A DNA stretch of 64,000 nt from assembly GCA_023653785.1 (NCBI GenBank), contig JAMKCH010010200.1, positions 1-64,000 on the forward strand, in the 5' to 3' direction. The first letter of the stretch is position 1; every line of letters begins with the position of its first letter. The notes under the pieces are model-generated. The model worked only from the letters and a program-made list of their open reading frames with translations, was not told the origin of the DNA and made no database searches. Position numbers and translations under genes: made by a program. Below are positions 1-12,900 of the stretch, piece after piece. The DNA is from Ophioderma brevispina. Lineage: Eukaryota; Echinodermata; Ophiuroidea; Amphilepidida; Ophiodermatidae.

Positions 1-2615
1 TACTTATAATGATCGCATAATTTTTGTTGGGAGTTGTATAGTAGGATTATTTTCTGATCATGTTAACCTCTAGTCATTCCATGAACATGAATCTACTAGA
101 ATAGTAAACAGACATCCACGGACACCAAGGCATATAGGAAAGACAATTCACACATGAAATTTTTTCAGTTTCTTCTTGACAAAAAAAATAATCGTTGGAA
201 TACAACACGGTCTATTAGGTAACATAATATAAATAAAATATCTTAAACAATTAAATTACCATGGTTCAATCATCGAGTCAGTTATGAAAATCACTCATAT
301 AAATGTCTCAGTTCATGAACATAATGGAAAAATGCTCAGAGATTTTGTTTTACATACTCTAAGGTAAATTATTTGCACAAATACATTTTACCCAGGTCCA
401 TAAATTGCGAGAAGAACTAAAGCTGAAGTGTTCTGTAAATAAATTGGAATGAAACTAAAATTCAATCGCACTGTTTTTCACGCTGAATACAAAACCTTCT
501 ATGCTCACTTTGGCTCCCAAGTTCGTTAGGTTTAAACATGACATCTTTGCTGTGGTCTTACACAGCTATCTTGACTTTATTATTGGGAATGAAATTTTTT
601 GCACTCAGCATTTCTTTTTGTAATCTTCGGGATATTAATTTTTTAATCCTGCAATTTTCATACCTTATATTGTTGACAATAATATGGTGTTTAATGGTTT
701 TACTCAGATCACTGATTATAAACGATGATCGTTATTTGGCTCAAAATCGGCCAAACAGGATTTTAAGTCTCTCAGTAAAATAGGCAAAATTATTCCTTCC
801 AAAGCAAATGACCACATGAACGTTTTCTGAAGGCCGGTTTATCCCGCTTTATAACCAAAGCAAACTTGGAAGAAAAATAATCTTAACTATTTTTTATTTT
901 TTTATGTGAAGTCGTGTTTTTATTTGACTCACATGATGTTACGCTCGTATTTAATTAAGTTGACAAAGTAAATGAATACGCACAAAATTAACACGTATTT
1001 CAAGTTATAAGGCTTAAGATATGCAGGTATTAGGCTAATTAGGTCTAATTAAGTGTAGATACGGACTTGGTTGTACTCAAAGTGTATATTGTTGAGGGTT
1101 GTTAACAAAGTCGTAAATGGTAGATACGACTTGTTGCACGGACACGGGAAATCAGGTGTGTAGATACGCCATTTTAATTAGCCAATTTTACTTCTTAATT
1201 AGTCCCTAAGTGGGAAATAAAATATATTTAAAAAAATGCATTTCATCGTGTGTAAGAATATTTTCATCAAAAGTGATAAAAAGAAGAAAACACAAAAACA
1301 CGCTTCTCCCTGTACAATCGAAAATGTAGATACGAATTTTTGCACTCACATGGACGCTCTGTTTCATTTTCTTTGTTGGTTAGGGTTGGGTTTAGCATTA
1401 GCTTCAGTGCCATTAATGCCAATTTTCCCTATCATTACAGTGATTTGAGGCATGGGTAGTTTTTACTATCACATGATATCAAGGAAAAACAAGTGATGTG
1501 TTTCCTAATTAATATGTTTCTATGTGATAGTTAACAAACTATCCCTTGTTACCCCGGCGTGTGCCAATTTCGCTCACCTCGTTACTGACCTGGTGCGGCC
1601 AGTGTCTTGCGCGAACCACCAATTACATCGACATAACGCCTAGTGTCCTCTGATAAAGATCCTGTCTGGCACGATTACAACAAAACGGACTTTTGGCACC
1701 TGTTCTCCCATCAATCTTTGCGACCCACCACACAAACAATAGGTCGCACTCCAGTGAACAAACTGTACTTATTGGAAATCCTTTTAAACATATCATAAGT
1801 AAAAACGTGTTAGCCTATAATAATTAGGTATGTAAGGTGGATTTACGGTTAATTAAGAAAACCTGAACATTTTTTGGCGAACTAAATCACACGAGTGTCA
1901 GTATAACTTTAAAAAAATTAATTCTTACTTTAATGAATATTAAAAACTCTTCCCAATGCCGTCAAGAAAGATGGACAAAAGGAAGTACATTAAACATCGA
2001 GTTTTACAATATTCTCGTCACATTCGGAGAGGAAATTAAGAGGATCGGAATAGTCGAAGATCATGAAACATAGCATTACGGGAGTTAGTAAATTAGTCTA
2101 TTAACCCATTGATACAATGAAACATGCAATAGAAATAAAAAAAGTACAAGACCAGCGTTTTTTTAAAGCATGAATTTAATGGCGCATCTTGAATCATATG
2201 TTACAAACGTTCTTACAGACCTGGTATACCAAAGGGTTTCACATCAACTCATCATTAAATGCCGGATATTGACCAAGAGGAACCAATAAAATACATGGGC
2301 ACTTGTGGCAAACTATTTGACAGGTTAATGAATTATCCAAAATCAAACTAATGGATCTTCTATTCAGGTTTCCTTGATGGTATTAAATCGTAGTAAGTCA
2401 AATGCTTATTGTAAAAGCTCATTCTGAGTCATGAAAATAGGGCCAGGGGTTATTGAGTCAGAGACCTAAAAACGAGCATTTGATGTAAAGTTTTTGAAAG
2501 GATGTCATTGTGTGCAGCTAGGCTTTACAAGGGGGGGGTCTTTTGACAGGCGGATGACGTTTCCCCTCCCCACACCCATTTATCACTGAACAGACAAATG
2601 GGTAATTCTCTATTA
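1..2615. other. AT-rich noncoding DNA, no gene recognised
   Basis: No domain-bearing frame is visible. The only long frame (538-783) encodes a hydrophobic, low-complexity peptide with no family resemblance and is probably chance. Between about 1054 and 1335 the motif TGTAGATACG or its core TAGATACG occurs four times (about 1054, 1121, 1159 and 1325) in otherwise AT-rich sequence, which suggests a very degenerate short repeat. Confidence 0.5.
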
Positions 2616-2728
2616 TTTTTTTCTGACACATTATGAATTCGGAACCCTCACGGAATAAAGCAACAGGTTTATTCCGTTATAGGTTTAACGAATTCATAGG
2701 TGTGTTCGAATCAGAAAAAAGTGTGTCA
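2615..2728. repeat. Imperfect palindrome (hairpin-forming)
   Basis: The arm TTCTGACACATTATGAATTCG is answered in reverse complement by CGAATTCATAGGTGTG and TCAGAAA about 60 bases later. Inside it CGGAATAAA pairs with TTTATTCCG. The whole segment could fold into one interrupted hairpin. It may be a very short MITE, but no clear target duplication is visible. Confidence 0.5.
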
Positions 2729-2729
2729 G

Positions 2730-4066
2730 ATAGGTGGGTTACGGCAACTCCCCTTGAGAAGTGCAGTAAATCATTGTAATATAGGACCCAATGCTACGGA
2801 GCAAAAGGGGGGGACTAAAGAATTATGAGTTACTGTGAATATATAATCTTGTGTTTGGCCCTGCTCAAGCAGGAGTCGTTGGATCGGAAACAAAAGTTTA
2901 CAAATGTTGGTCAAAATCAAAGCATGAATTGTATTATAACTATAATTTAAATCGGCATGCAAAAGGTATGTAAGAAAATCGCATTACTTAAATCGCTTAA
3001 ACCTGCACCAGGGGGGCTCTTTGCAACCTAATTTTTTCGACCCGCGATTTATATACTGCCATTATTTGGTTGAAATTTTTCGTATTTTGTCTCTGTCTTC
3101 CGGTTTGCGCTGTATGGGACGAACAAACTTCGTAGTCACTATGATTCTGATTTCATAGGGACACATCCTAGTAGTGACATGAATAAAAAAGGATAATAAA
3201 CCATTTACAAAGTTTAGAGTAAAGCCTTTGGTGCCATAATATTTTGTATACGCTAAAATATATTTGTGCTTAATCTGGTTAATACTGTATAGTTAATTCT
3301 TTACCAATTAAATCAATCACTGCACTCTGCACAGTCAATGATGGAATGACGCCGAGAAGAACAATACAGAAACTATTAGTGTCTTTTTTCGCTCATTTTG
3401 ACGGAATAATTAAAAAAGATTGCCCCCTAGTTCTCCTACTGAACAAAATGTTTTAGTTTTTGCTTCTTTATTGTTGAAGTATTTGAAACCTTCTACCATG
3501 AGGTTTCATTTGAAAATCCTTGGGAAATGGCTTTATAACGCATGGACCCCTAGGAGCCCCAGTTACACTAACGGAAGTGCAACTTATGCAGTTAAGTGTT
3601 GTTGATAGTGTTTGGAATGGGAGTTTAAAAACAATATAACAAGGCGCAACGGAATCATGAAAGCGCGCAGATTTCATGCAAGAAAGAAAATCCGCTTCAA
3701 TACATTTGGAAACTAGAAATAATTGAAGATTTGGTACATATGTTATGCAAAATAGTGAATTTCAGCCCTATGCGCATGGTGTTCATGTAAACAGTTGGCA
3801 TTTGGTAATCGTTTAATTGCCCTATCCCTAGGATTGGGCGGTGATGATGTGAAAATGGTTGAATGAAGAAGGTTTAGCCTCCCATCTCCAGTAAGTAAAC
3901 TCTATAGTGTGTGCACCCTATTCTAGCAAAACAATGATTTAGCCTCCACTCTAGGTTTTCACACATACAAAATCCAAATGAATAGCCAAAATCTCAAGAT
4001 TCGAATACGAAAGTGGGTTTAATCACAAGCTATGGGTTGGCTATGTGACATCGAATCGGGAAGGTA
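2730..4066. other. Noncoding DNA, nothing recognised
   Basis: Short overlapping frames on both strands carry no recognisable motif. The sequence near 3480-3560 resembles the sequence near 56885-56960 (shared phrases such as GGTTTCATTTGAAAA), so it is probably an old dispersed repeat. Confidence 0.4.
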
Positions 4067-4067
4067 T

Positions 4068-4840
4068 TATAGCCACGTTTACACTTTTTCACTTTTTCTG
4101 AAGTGTTAAACAAGCGCAGTAGTAACGATACCGACTTCAAAAAGTCGAATTCGTAGTTGCTTTTTGCAACTTACTGGAGTGAATTCGAATAAGTCGTTAT
4201 TGAATGCGAATATTTTTGCAGTATAAGAAACCGTAATCAGATTGCATGTTACTGGTCGCGTAACTAGTGACCTGCCTTCAGAGCATTCCAACTTATCAAC
4301 AAGCAATGCAAGGGGCTTTAAACAACTGAGCATGAAGGCATTGTGCGCGGTCATTTCAAAGATCGGACTTCGGCGTTGTTGTCTCGTTTTCTACTTTGCC
4401 GTAGTTTTGATCATATTTAAGCCTAATTTCACAGAAAAGATAATCACGGCCGCGAGAGCTATCCAGGCATGAGAATGAACTTTCAGAAAAAAACTGAAGC
4501 GGAAAAAAAAACTGAAAAACGCGTGAAATCCAGCAGAAATACCCCAAATCGGGCTGAAAATAAATCAAAACGCGTAAATTCGGCAAAAAAAAAACTGAAT
4601 TCAGTTTTAAACTGAGATTCTCATGACCTGCTACTCAAATTTAGCGTTGCGCCGCCATGTTGAAGATCGCGCGAAATCTTCGTCGAACATGGAAGAAGTA
4701 ATTATTTATGCAAAGCGAATTCGGAAAACGCTTTCAGTATAAACACTACAACTCGAAGGTAATTATGCTAATCATCAGTCGTAATTCAAAAATAATATCG
4801 AATTTAATTCGAATTTTCTCTAGTGTAAACGATGCCTATA
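4068..4840. mobile_element. Non-autonomous TIR element (MITE-like), about 765 bp, with a nested insertion
   Basis: The left end reads TATAGCCACGTTTACAC and the right end, read in reverse complement, TATAGGCATCGTTTACAC. The outermost TATA at each side (4068-4071 and 4837-4840) may be a 4-bp target duplication, which would put the element at 4072-4836. The interior repeats GAATTCGAAT-type motifs, with further inverted symmetry near both ends. No transposase frame is visible. Superfamily is undetermined. Confidence 0.6.
4468..4625. mobile_element. Nested MITE, about 158 bp
   Basis: The element begins CATGAGAATGAACTTTCAG and ends, in reverse complement, CATGAGAATCTCAGTTT. The two ends are inverted repeats. 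The inside is A-rich on this strand with repeated AAAACTGAA and two AAACGCGT motifs. It lies inside the TIR element at 4068-4840 and so inserted later. A target duplication is not obvious. Confidence 0.55.
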
Positions 4841-5383
4841 TTTTGCCAGTAGAATCTCTAGATTGCGCAGTAAAAATGGAGCTATAAGCTTCCCAATAGA
4901 CAGTTAGGCCTCATAAACCCAGATTCTGATTGGCTATACTTAGGGACTGTGATGCTAAACCATAGATACGGCTGCCATAACCGCGGGTTTAGCTAGTCAC
5001 TAACGTTATCTAGTGAAACTATCGATAAGGCTGTAAAAAATACACTTATGGATCCATGCACCGCACCTGGCAAGTGAGTTACCAAGTACTTGTGTACCAA
5101 AAGTCCCCTTTATGCTTCCATGCATCTGCAGTGTTAGTGGGTTGCATTCTCGATATATCGATCACTCTCTGACTGGCAAAAAACTACGACAAATCAAGTA
5201 AAAATGAATTTATCTTTATCTGCGTAATGCAAGGTAGAGTGCAATCAATCTGCAAGCACTGCCTGCAGCTTGCATTAGAAGTATTGTAAGCATTTACAAT
5301 TCTGTCAATCAGCCGTGCGCGGATGTATGGTATGAAGATTTGGTTGGTCCTAGCTTTAGGAGGGATAGTTTCACGTGATAGCT
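4841..5383. other. Noncoding DNA, nothing recognised
   Basis: No coding frame or RNA gene is supported. It separates the TIR element from the 105-bp tandem repeat. Confidence 0.4.
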
Positions 5384-5660
5384 AAGTCTAACTTTGATTA
5401 TCCAATCACAGAGACCGTTCTTCTGATTGACACATTATGCCAAGTGTGGTTGTCTAAGTAGTCTATTTACAATCGCACTATGTGTGCTTTAAGTCTAACT
5501 TGCGTATCCAATCACAGCCGTACCTCTTCTGATTGCACATTATGCAAGTGTGGTTGTCTAAGTAGTCAGATACAATCGCAATATGTGGGCTTAAGTCTAA
5601 ACTTGCTAATCCAATCAGATCGCGTGTCTCTTCTGATTGACACATTATACAAGTGTATCT
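5384..5660. repeat. Tandem repeat, unit about 105 bp, about 2.6 copies
   Basis: The phrases AAGTCTAA, ATCCAATCA, CTTCTGATTG, CACATTAT and CAAGTGT recur in the same order with a period of about 105 bases: TCCAATCA occurs near 5400, 5506 and 5610. The copies differ by substitutions and single-base indels. The open frame at 5480-5743 runs through the repeat and has no family resemblance, so I do not treat it as a gene. Confidence 0.75.
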
Positions 5661-5959
5661 GTACCATTGTATGCATCTTTGATCTAGAGTTGCAAAGGTT
5701 GCAGAATGCGAAAGGATGTGTGTCTAAAACATACACTTTTTAAAAGATTAAATATATATACAAAGTATTACACACACAAAGCTGTTTTTCAGTTTTCGAC
5801 AACCATAATACATCATAAACATACAAGACCATTTCGCGACTACATAAATGTTTTTGATTCCCTTTCATTATCCAATTACATCAAGAAGTATAATCCATGC
5901 TGATGTGGAGGATTCAAATATCAATTATTTATGTGTTACACGCTTAAAAAAGTTCCATA

Positions 5960-6140
5960 AAATTTAAAGTACGGACACCAAAAAAAAAGTCCGGAAATAT
6001 TGCTGCAGATATTTTTGAAATATTCAGTAAATAAACATTTTTATGTTTATTTTTTTTATTTTTATTGTTTTTGTAAAACAGATTTCCCGTAAATTACGGA
6101 AAATCTGTTTTCTTAATTTACGAAATTTTTAACAGTGTAT
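5960..6140. mobile_element. Fragment of the ACTGTTAAAAAATT MITE family
   Basis: The segment matches the right half of the complete copy at 28698-29053. Both carry GTCCGGAAATATTG- or CCCGGAAATATTG-like sequence, then TTTTTGAAATATTC, a poly-T tract, and the terminal TTTTTAACAGTG. The left end is absent or too diverged to see. Confidence 0.65.
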
Positions 6141-7750
6141 CAATAGGATCGTTTCACCAATACTGGCTTTTGGGTATTTAGCTAATGAAATTAACCGTGA
6201 CCCGACTTCATACTGAAAACATGCTTTCATGTGGATACAATCCAGGTCCTGGCAGCAACCTGTTTCAACCACACGAATACATAAAGTAAAGGCAGTGCTT
6301 TTCATTCCTACCTGAAATCAATTTTCTGTCAATAAATCCAAGCAAAGTGATCAAATTTGATATGGCTTCCTCTCGATCCGCCCGATATTTGAATATAATA
6401 TTATGACCATTATTTTTTACGATTCATGATGCTTTTTATTTAAAAAAAATAAAAAATATGTCAAGTGTTTCTATGGACTAAAACATAAGCATTAAGCTTG
6501 TTTATCGTAATTCAAACCTTTTATATCCGGAATATTAAGCATCACGGGTTAAAACATCCTACCATGAATGCATTCTACCCAATATGTTTAAAATACTTAA
6601 ATGGCATTGGTTGACTCAATTATATTTTGTGTATAAATTCCTACGATCCTCTCTCTTGAAGAGTATTGAAGACAATTCACTTGGCCCTATTTTAGGTTAT
6701 TTATTACATATCACCATATATCGTTGAAAAGTTTCATTTGATTGTTGTACTACAAATAATTGGGTTTATTCATCCTAGCTCATACTGTCAATAAAAAACA
6801 CTGCAAAGGTGTTCCGCGTTTTAGAGTGGCGTTTCATCAAACTGTTACTCTACGAGTTCATTAAGTCCTACTAGAGTAATGATTGAAACGTCACTAAACG
6901 TCACATTTTTTTGGCTTGATTTGACAATTCTAGATAAACCAATTTTAATAATATTAACATTAATTATTAATGCCACATTTATTATAGTCAGTGGGAATAA
7001 GGCGAACAATTGCGGCTTCTGACCTAAGATACTAGTGCAACACAGCGTTTGAAAGTCTCACTTTATGATGACAACGAAATAAAACAAACAATATCAACGA
7101 CACACTTTTGACAACTAATTGGAGTATTGTATGTCCTAACACATCCTGTGTAAATTCTTTGCCGGCAAATATTATATTTAATAAAAAATTCTAGTTTTAC
7201 ACGTCTTTCTATGGGAAATAGGCATATAGAGGCGCTATAACATACAAATTCTGATCTTTGTAGGCCTATCTGGCAAAATTCCCGCAATGGATTTTCCTGA
7301 TTTTTGTGGAGATAGCTCTTGCATGGCCTTACTTATATCAATCGAGCGCGAAGTCGAAGCTCTTGTAGACAATCGCGTATACACGTATTGAAGCTATTGA
7401 AATCTATAGTCCCCTGGACAGGTTTAAAAAATACCGACCCTCATTTGGTCCACCTTTTCGTTCTTATCATTAACTCCTACGGGCGTTATAAATCGACGGG
7501 AACCGACCAGTGAATTTCGCCAGTTTTTAAAATTGTAATTAATTTGTAGTCCGATATTCAACCAAAACATCATTATAACTCCATTCCTGTTGATATTTTG
7601 TTTTCCTCTCGAAAATTTAGTTTAGTTTTTAAATGTAGTTGTTTTCTAACATTAAACGATGATAATGTTGTTCTGATGTTTTAAAAATCATTGCTGGAAT
7701 AATGAAACCAATGACGCAAATATGCTTCTAGCGGCCGATGTCAGTGACGT
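6141..7750. other. Noncoding DNA with a small palindrome at 6824-6893
   Basis: No gene is recognised. At 6824-6893 the sequence GTGGCGTTTCATCAA, then TTACTCTA, is answered by TAGAGTAATGATTGAAACGTCAC on the other arm, forming an imperfect palindrome of about 70 bases. The frames at 7063-7513 show no domain. Confidence 0.45.
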
Positions 7751-7754
7751 TTAA

Positions 7755-7912
7755 ATTCGGAAACCTGTTGTTTGGATCTCAGATGAACTTAACGCAGAGC
7801 TGAAATGCTACGTGAATGTCCGTCCATGATGAAATAGTGCCCCTCGAGAAAGAACCTCAACTTGATTTGCCTGAACATAAAACACTAATGGATGAGCGTA
7901 GACCGTACATGA
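7755..7912 (+). mobile_element. Partial copy of the TTAA-flanked MITE
   Basis: The segment parallels 9570-9720 base for base apart from indels, sharing TGAAATGCTACG / GGAAATGCTACG, TCCATGATGAAA, TTTGCCTGAACA and CTAATGGATGAGCGTA. It is an internal slice of the family, without either terminus. The open frame starting at 7816 lies over this repeat and is not a gene. Confidence 0.65.
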
Positions 7913-8444
7913 GGATCAAGAGAAAAAACCATACACTTCAAAACCAACAAAATCATATACACCACCCCGGTAAAAATTTACCGGCGAAATACTGCTGCTG
8001 TAAAATATCTTCAGGGGAGGGCATGCAGCCAAGAAATCATAATTTTAGTTGTACATGGTTTAAATAAAACGCGTAAAGCGAGATCTTGACGAAAAATTAT
8101 GATTTTTTTATATGTTGTCAAGGCTGGTTGGATACACAATTTTTTTTACAAGCTTCATACTAATTTGGCTAAGAAGTAGATACTACTTAAATACGACGTA
8201 AACTAGGGGGGGCGGACACAATCTGCCGGATTTGGGCATTGGGGGATTTCCAACGGTAATAATTTCACTCATTTTTTCCCCAAGATCCAGAGACCCTTGA
8301 GGTCAATTGTCAAGAGTCAAAATGAAAAATAAGTGTCACAATTGTATTTAATTGAAAATTGAAGTGTCAACATTTTGTTCCGTTGTTTTTTAACCGCGGG
8401 CTTACATGGATCCAAAGCTGTGCCGTAACCGCAGGCTTTACTCC

Positions 8445-9370
8445 TTATAATTAAGCCTTTAATTTGTAAAACAGGGCATGGCCCTTTAATTGTAAATGAT
8501 ATGAAGGACCTTTAATCATGATGGAATGACCCTTTAATTCGTACATGAAGACCCTTTAATGGCAAAGGAATAACCCTTTAATTGATAAATGAAGAATGAC
8601 CCTTTAATTGTAAATGAAGGAATGAGCCTTAATTGGGAAATGAAGGACTGACTTCTTTATTTGGTAAATGAAGGAATGACCCTTCAATAGGCAAATGAGA
8701 ATGATCCTTTAATTGGTAAATGAGGAAGACCCTTTATTGGGTAAAAATGAATGAATGACCCTTTAATTGGTAAATATATGTAAGGAAGGAATGACCCTTT
8801 AATTGGTAAATGAATGAACCTTTATTTGGTAAACAGGACCGACCCTTTTAGTTGCTAATGACAATGACCCTTTAAACTTGTAAATAAGAAATGACCCTTT
8901 AATTGCTAATAAGGAATGACGCTTTAATTGGTAAATGAAGGATGACCCTGTAAAATAAATTATGAACTCCTTTAATTGGTAAATGAGGAATGACCCTTTA
9001 ATTGGTATATGAAGGAATGACCCTTTAAAATTGGTAAATAAGGAATGACCTTTAATTGGTAAATGAATGACCCTTTAATTGGTAACTGAAGGAATGTCCC
9101 TTTAATTGGTATATGAAGGAATGAACCCTTTATTGGTAAATGAAGGAATGGACCATTTAATTGTAAATGCAGGGAAATGACCCTTTAATTATAAATAAGG
9201 AATGACCCTTTAATTTGTAAATGAAAGGAGACCACCCTTTAATTGGTAAATGAAGGAATGACCCTTTCATTGGAACTGAAGGAATACCCTTTAATTGGTC
9301 AATGAGGAGACCCTTTAATTGGTAACTGAAGGAAGCCCTTTAATTGGTAAATAAAAGAATAACCTTAATT
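8445..9370 (+). repeat. Minisatellite, unit about 27 bp (GACCCTTTAATTGGTAAATG type)
   Basis: The phrase GACCCTTTAATTGGTAAATG followed by AAGGAAT repeats roughly every 24-29 bases for more than 900 bases. Copies differ by many single-base losses and gains. It is a directly repeated, non-palindromic array with no spacers, so it is not CRISPR-like. The unit is AT-rich and has stops in all forward frames. It is followed within 40 bases by the TTAA-family MITE. Confidence 0.92.
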
Positions 9371-9406
9371 TAATGGAATGAAAAGGAAATTGTCCCGTCT
9401 GTATCC

Positions 9407-9955
9407 CTAAAGCAATAATGGCACATTTGTTGAGAGCGCCCCCATTTGTCAAAATTTGATATTTTGGCACAGTTACTTTTGGTGATTGTCTAGGATTAGG
9501 AAACTAATAGCTGTGAACGAGAAATGCTAAAAATGCGTATTATCATAAATTAACGATTTTGTAATTAGAATTTGGATCCCAGATTGAACTAACGGCAAGC
9601 GGGAAATGCTACGTTTATGTCCGGTCCATGATGAAAGAGTGCCACCCGAGAGAACATAACCTCTACTTATTTGCCTGAACAATAAAACCAACTAATGGAT
9701 GAGCGTAAGACACGTACATGGCGTTTTTCCCCGGTTATTTCACATTGAACGGCGTTTCCTCGCAGCAGTCGTTGAATTATTATCGGGGATCCCGATATAA
9801 TTATTCTTATTGAAAATTCCTTCGTTTGTGAGACACAGACATCTTTGAGCTTAACATGCACAGTATGGTTTACTAGCAGTTACCAATGCCACCGTGTAAA
9901 AACTCTTTTTTTGAAAAATTGGGGGCGCTCTTCAAAAAGGTGCTAATATTGCTTT
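9407..9955 (+). mobile_element. piggyBac-like (TTAA) MITE, copy 1
   Basis: The left end AGCAATAATGGCACA leads into GAGCGCCCCCA. The right end mirrors it with TGGGGGCGCTCTTCAAAAA and GTGCTAATATTGCT. The copy at 55583-56156, in the opposite orientation, has the same ends flanked by TTAA on both sides. That is the target duplication expected for piggyBac-type elements, and it is degraded here. A central palindromic ATCGGGGATCCCGAT block is present near 9781. The frames at 9667-9861 and 9886-10128 are repeat-derived. Confidence 0.7.
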
Positions 9956-9959
9956 TCAT

Positions 9960-12900
9960 ACTACCACCACTATATGGGTGCAATATTTTATGGTGTAAGA
10001 AAAATCCCCCTCCCCTTGGAGCAATAAAAAAATCCCAATTCATTTATTGGTTTCCCACGGAGGTATCCATCAAAGTCAGAGGGATCACCAGAAGGCCATC
10101 AAGGTTTGTGTATGAGACGAAACTGTAATTAGTATAAATCAATTGATGGCGCCTTGGCCCCTGCACTGAGAGTCACTGCATGGGGGGGGCTACTAATATG
10201 AGCATGCCCATAGCATGGCCATCTATCACCATTTGCAGTTATTGCTGAACATGCATATGCACAATGTAAATGTCAGTGACGGGTGAACGTGATTTGCGGA
10301 GTACTGAGTACGGGGTTACTGTGGAGTGATTGACACTTCACCCCCGGTAGTCTCAACTATAGGCCTAATGCTCATATCAGACATCCTACCATGAAACGGA
10401 ATTGAAATCACTATTTTGGATCCAATATAGTGTAAACAACACAGGCAGGGCTTCTTTATACGCATCCTCGGGGGGGGGGGGGGCTTATTTCTCGCCTACT
10501 TTTTTACGATTGGCCTAATTCGTTTTACGATCATCTTGGTAATTTGCCTGTATTACTATGTCAATGGATTCAGCAGGAACTTCCCTTGAAGGACAACCAT
10601 TTGCCTATATGAATTGAGCATGTAAGGCTGTATCGTGCTGTTCAGTGCATCATTTATTTTTGATTCTGTTCAACTCCCCAGTTTTTCATGAATTTGAGCT
10701 TTGTGTCTCTTAAAACCCTTTAAAAACCTGTGCAATTTTGCATACGCCTACATTTATTCAACACAGAGTCATCTGATAAAACTTTGGTCTGAAACAGTAA
10801 GATATTTTGAAAGAAGTCTGGTGGCCTGCCTTATATTATATAAGAATAAACTCAGCTACATTAATAATATAATGGGTGAAGTAGACTCTTTTCAACAATA
10901 TACTACAGTACCTTGTAAATAATATTAAGAATATCCTAAGCCAATAAATTGTATTCAAAAAGATTATGTGACATGCAAAATTACTACTGTAAGATTTTAG
11001 TAACAGCTGATAGGGAAACTTATAAAATAATCAACATTAATTTGGGGTATCAACAAAATAATTTGAAATGGAAATATAAATTACACATTTAATCATGAAA
11101 TATTTTATTTCATTATAATCTTGATTGGTCATTTTTTTTTGGGGTCTTTTTTGGTCTTATTTCGATTCATAAGTAAAGTTAAAAAACAGAGTGCCTAAAC
11201 GGTCCAAAACTCATCAGTTTACTAAAGTTTTCATAATCATCCAAAACAAAAATGAGAAAAATGTCTAAAGGCCTGTATAGTTAATGCCCGAAAAGGGATA
11301 AATATTAACAATAATGCTGGATGAACATACATTCATTGTTTATATCCTACATGACATTGGGGGGGGGGGCAAATTGCTAATGAACTGACCCGACCACTGA
11401 GTTCTACACAGATCTCGTGGACCCCGACAGCACACAGTCTCGCAATATCCACGGCAACATTGGGAAAATAAAATGTTATTTAATCGGGAAAATATATTGT
11501 GGATATTAACGCATGGATTTTATCAGTCATCATTTAATCATCATGTTTTGCATATTCCTAATTTGCCTTTTTTACTATATACGTTGTTGAATCGTGTAGA
11601 ACAAGAGTAACAATGTAGCACTTCCACAAGAAATGTTATAAAAATGATAGGCAAAAGTTCATGTCAGGCATTAACCTACTGTAGGGGCCTATATCATGTT
11701 ACAAGTTACAGACACATAATTATATACATGTACATATACCCCTTTGGCCCAGCATAAAACAAATTCAGGGCCATTTCCTCAAGGATGAGCTCTGCAGGCA
11801 TTGAGTGGTAATAATTGGTTGGCAAACATTTTGGCCAGACTTGTTGACAGCTGATTAACCAGATTACATACTTTTTACACTCTTACATAAAAGCCCTTAT
11901 TTCTCAGCAGGGGTCTATTTCCGTATCTATGTACAATGTTTCTTCTTTCGCCATGTTTCCCAAAGCAAATCAATAATAGCAATAATAGCGATCTCCTCCT
12001 TCTCGTCTCGATGTCCTTTGTGGCATCCATGCAGATCAACAATAGATTTAATTGGGATTCTTGCGGGCATTTTCTTTCTATGGCAAATATGACAGAATAA
12101 AATTAATCTGAGTCGCTCGCTTCTCAGGTTCTACCTGCATCATATTATCAGTTGTCAAAATTATGGTCGTCATTGCTTAACATTGCTCTAAAAATAAAAG
12201 AGACCACTTGCGCATGTAGGCTACCGTGTACACAGCGAAATACCTTTAGCAATTGCATGAAGTGGCGCACCCCTCACAAGTAGAAAAATCTAGTGGTAAT
12301 CAATGGAGTAATGTTTCCTGAGAAGAATTCCACTTCTCACTTTTACAAGTTGTTCGTTTTCCAGGAAATGCGGTCTAACACCAACGCGTCAACGTCTGCT
12401 GACAAAATCATCCAAATTCATCAGCCTTTTTTTTTTTGTAGAGCATACGCCTTTTTTGGTTCCCTGAGACTTGGTCTCTCACCACTTCACAATGATCCAT
12501 AAAGCGAAGCCCGCGCGGCAGAGCAGCCAGCGTTTAGAACGGGGGAGGGCGCGGGGCCCAAGAAATCCAAATTTAAGACGACGCCATTGGTTTAACACTA
12601 AAAGGCGAAATCTTGACGAAAATTCTGATTTAATATCTCAAATCCCAGAGGTGAAAGTTTATTCTGATTGGGATTTAAAACGTCAATATTTTCTGGAGAG
12701 TGAGTGTGTATACTTTGAAGAGAGCATATTTTAGTTTTGTGTGTATCGTTGAGTTGGGGGGGGGGGGGGGGGGGAAAAGGGATCCTTGGTGGCGATGTGT
12801 TGAAGGGGTGTGGATTGTAGCTCATAATTTCAAAACACAGCAACATGCAAGCTATTGTAAATGTTTAAAGATACTAAAAGCTGGTAGGGAAATTGTAGAT

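Noticed and set aside
8445..9370. CRISPR array
   Set aside because: Repeats are contiguous without unique spacers, vary in length, and lie in a eukaryotic window.
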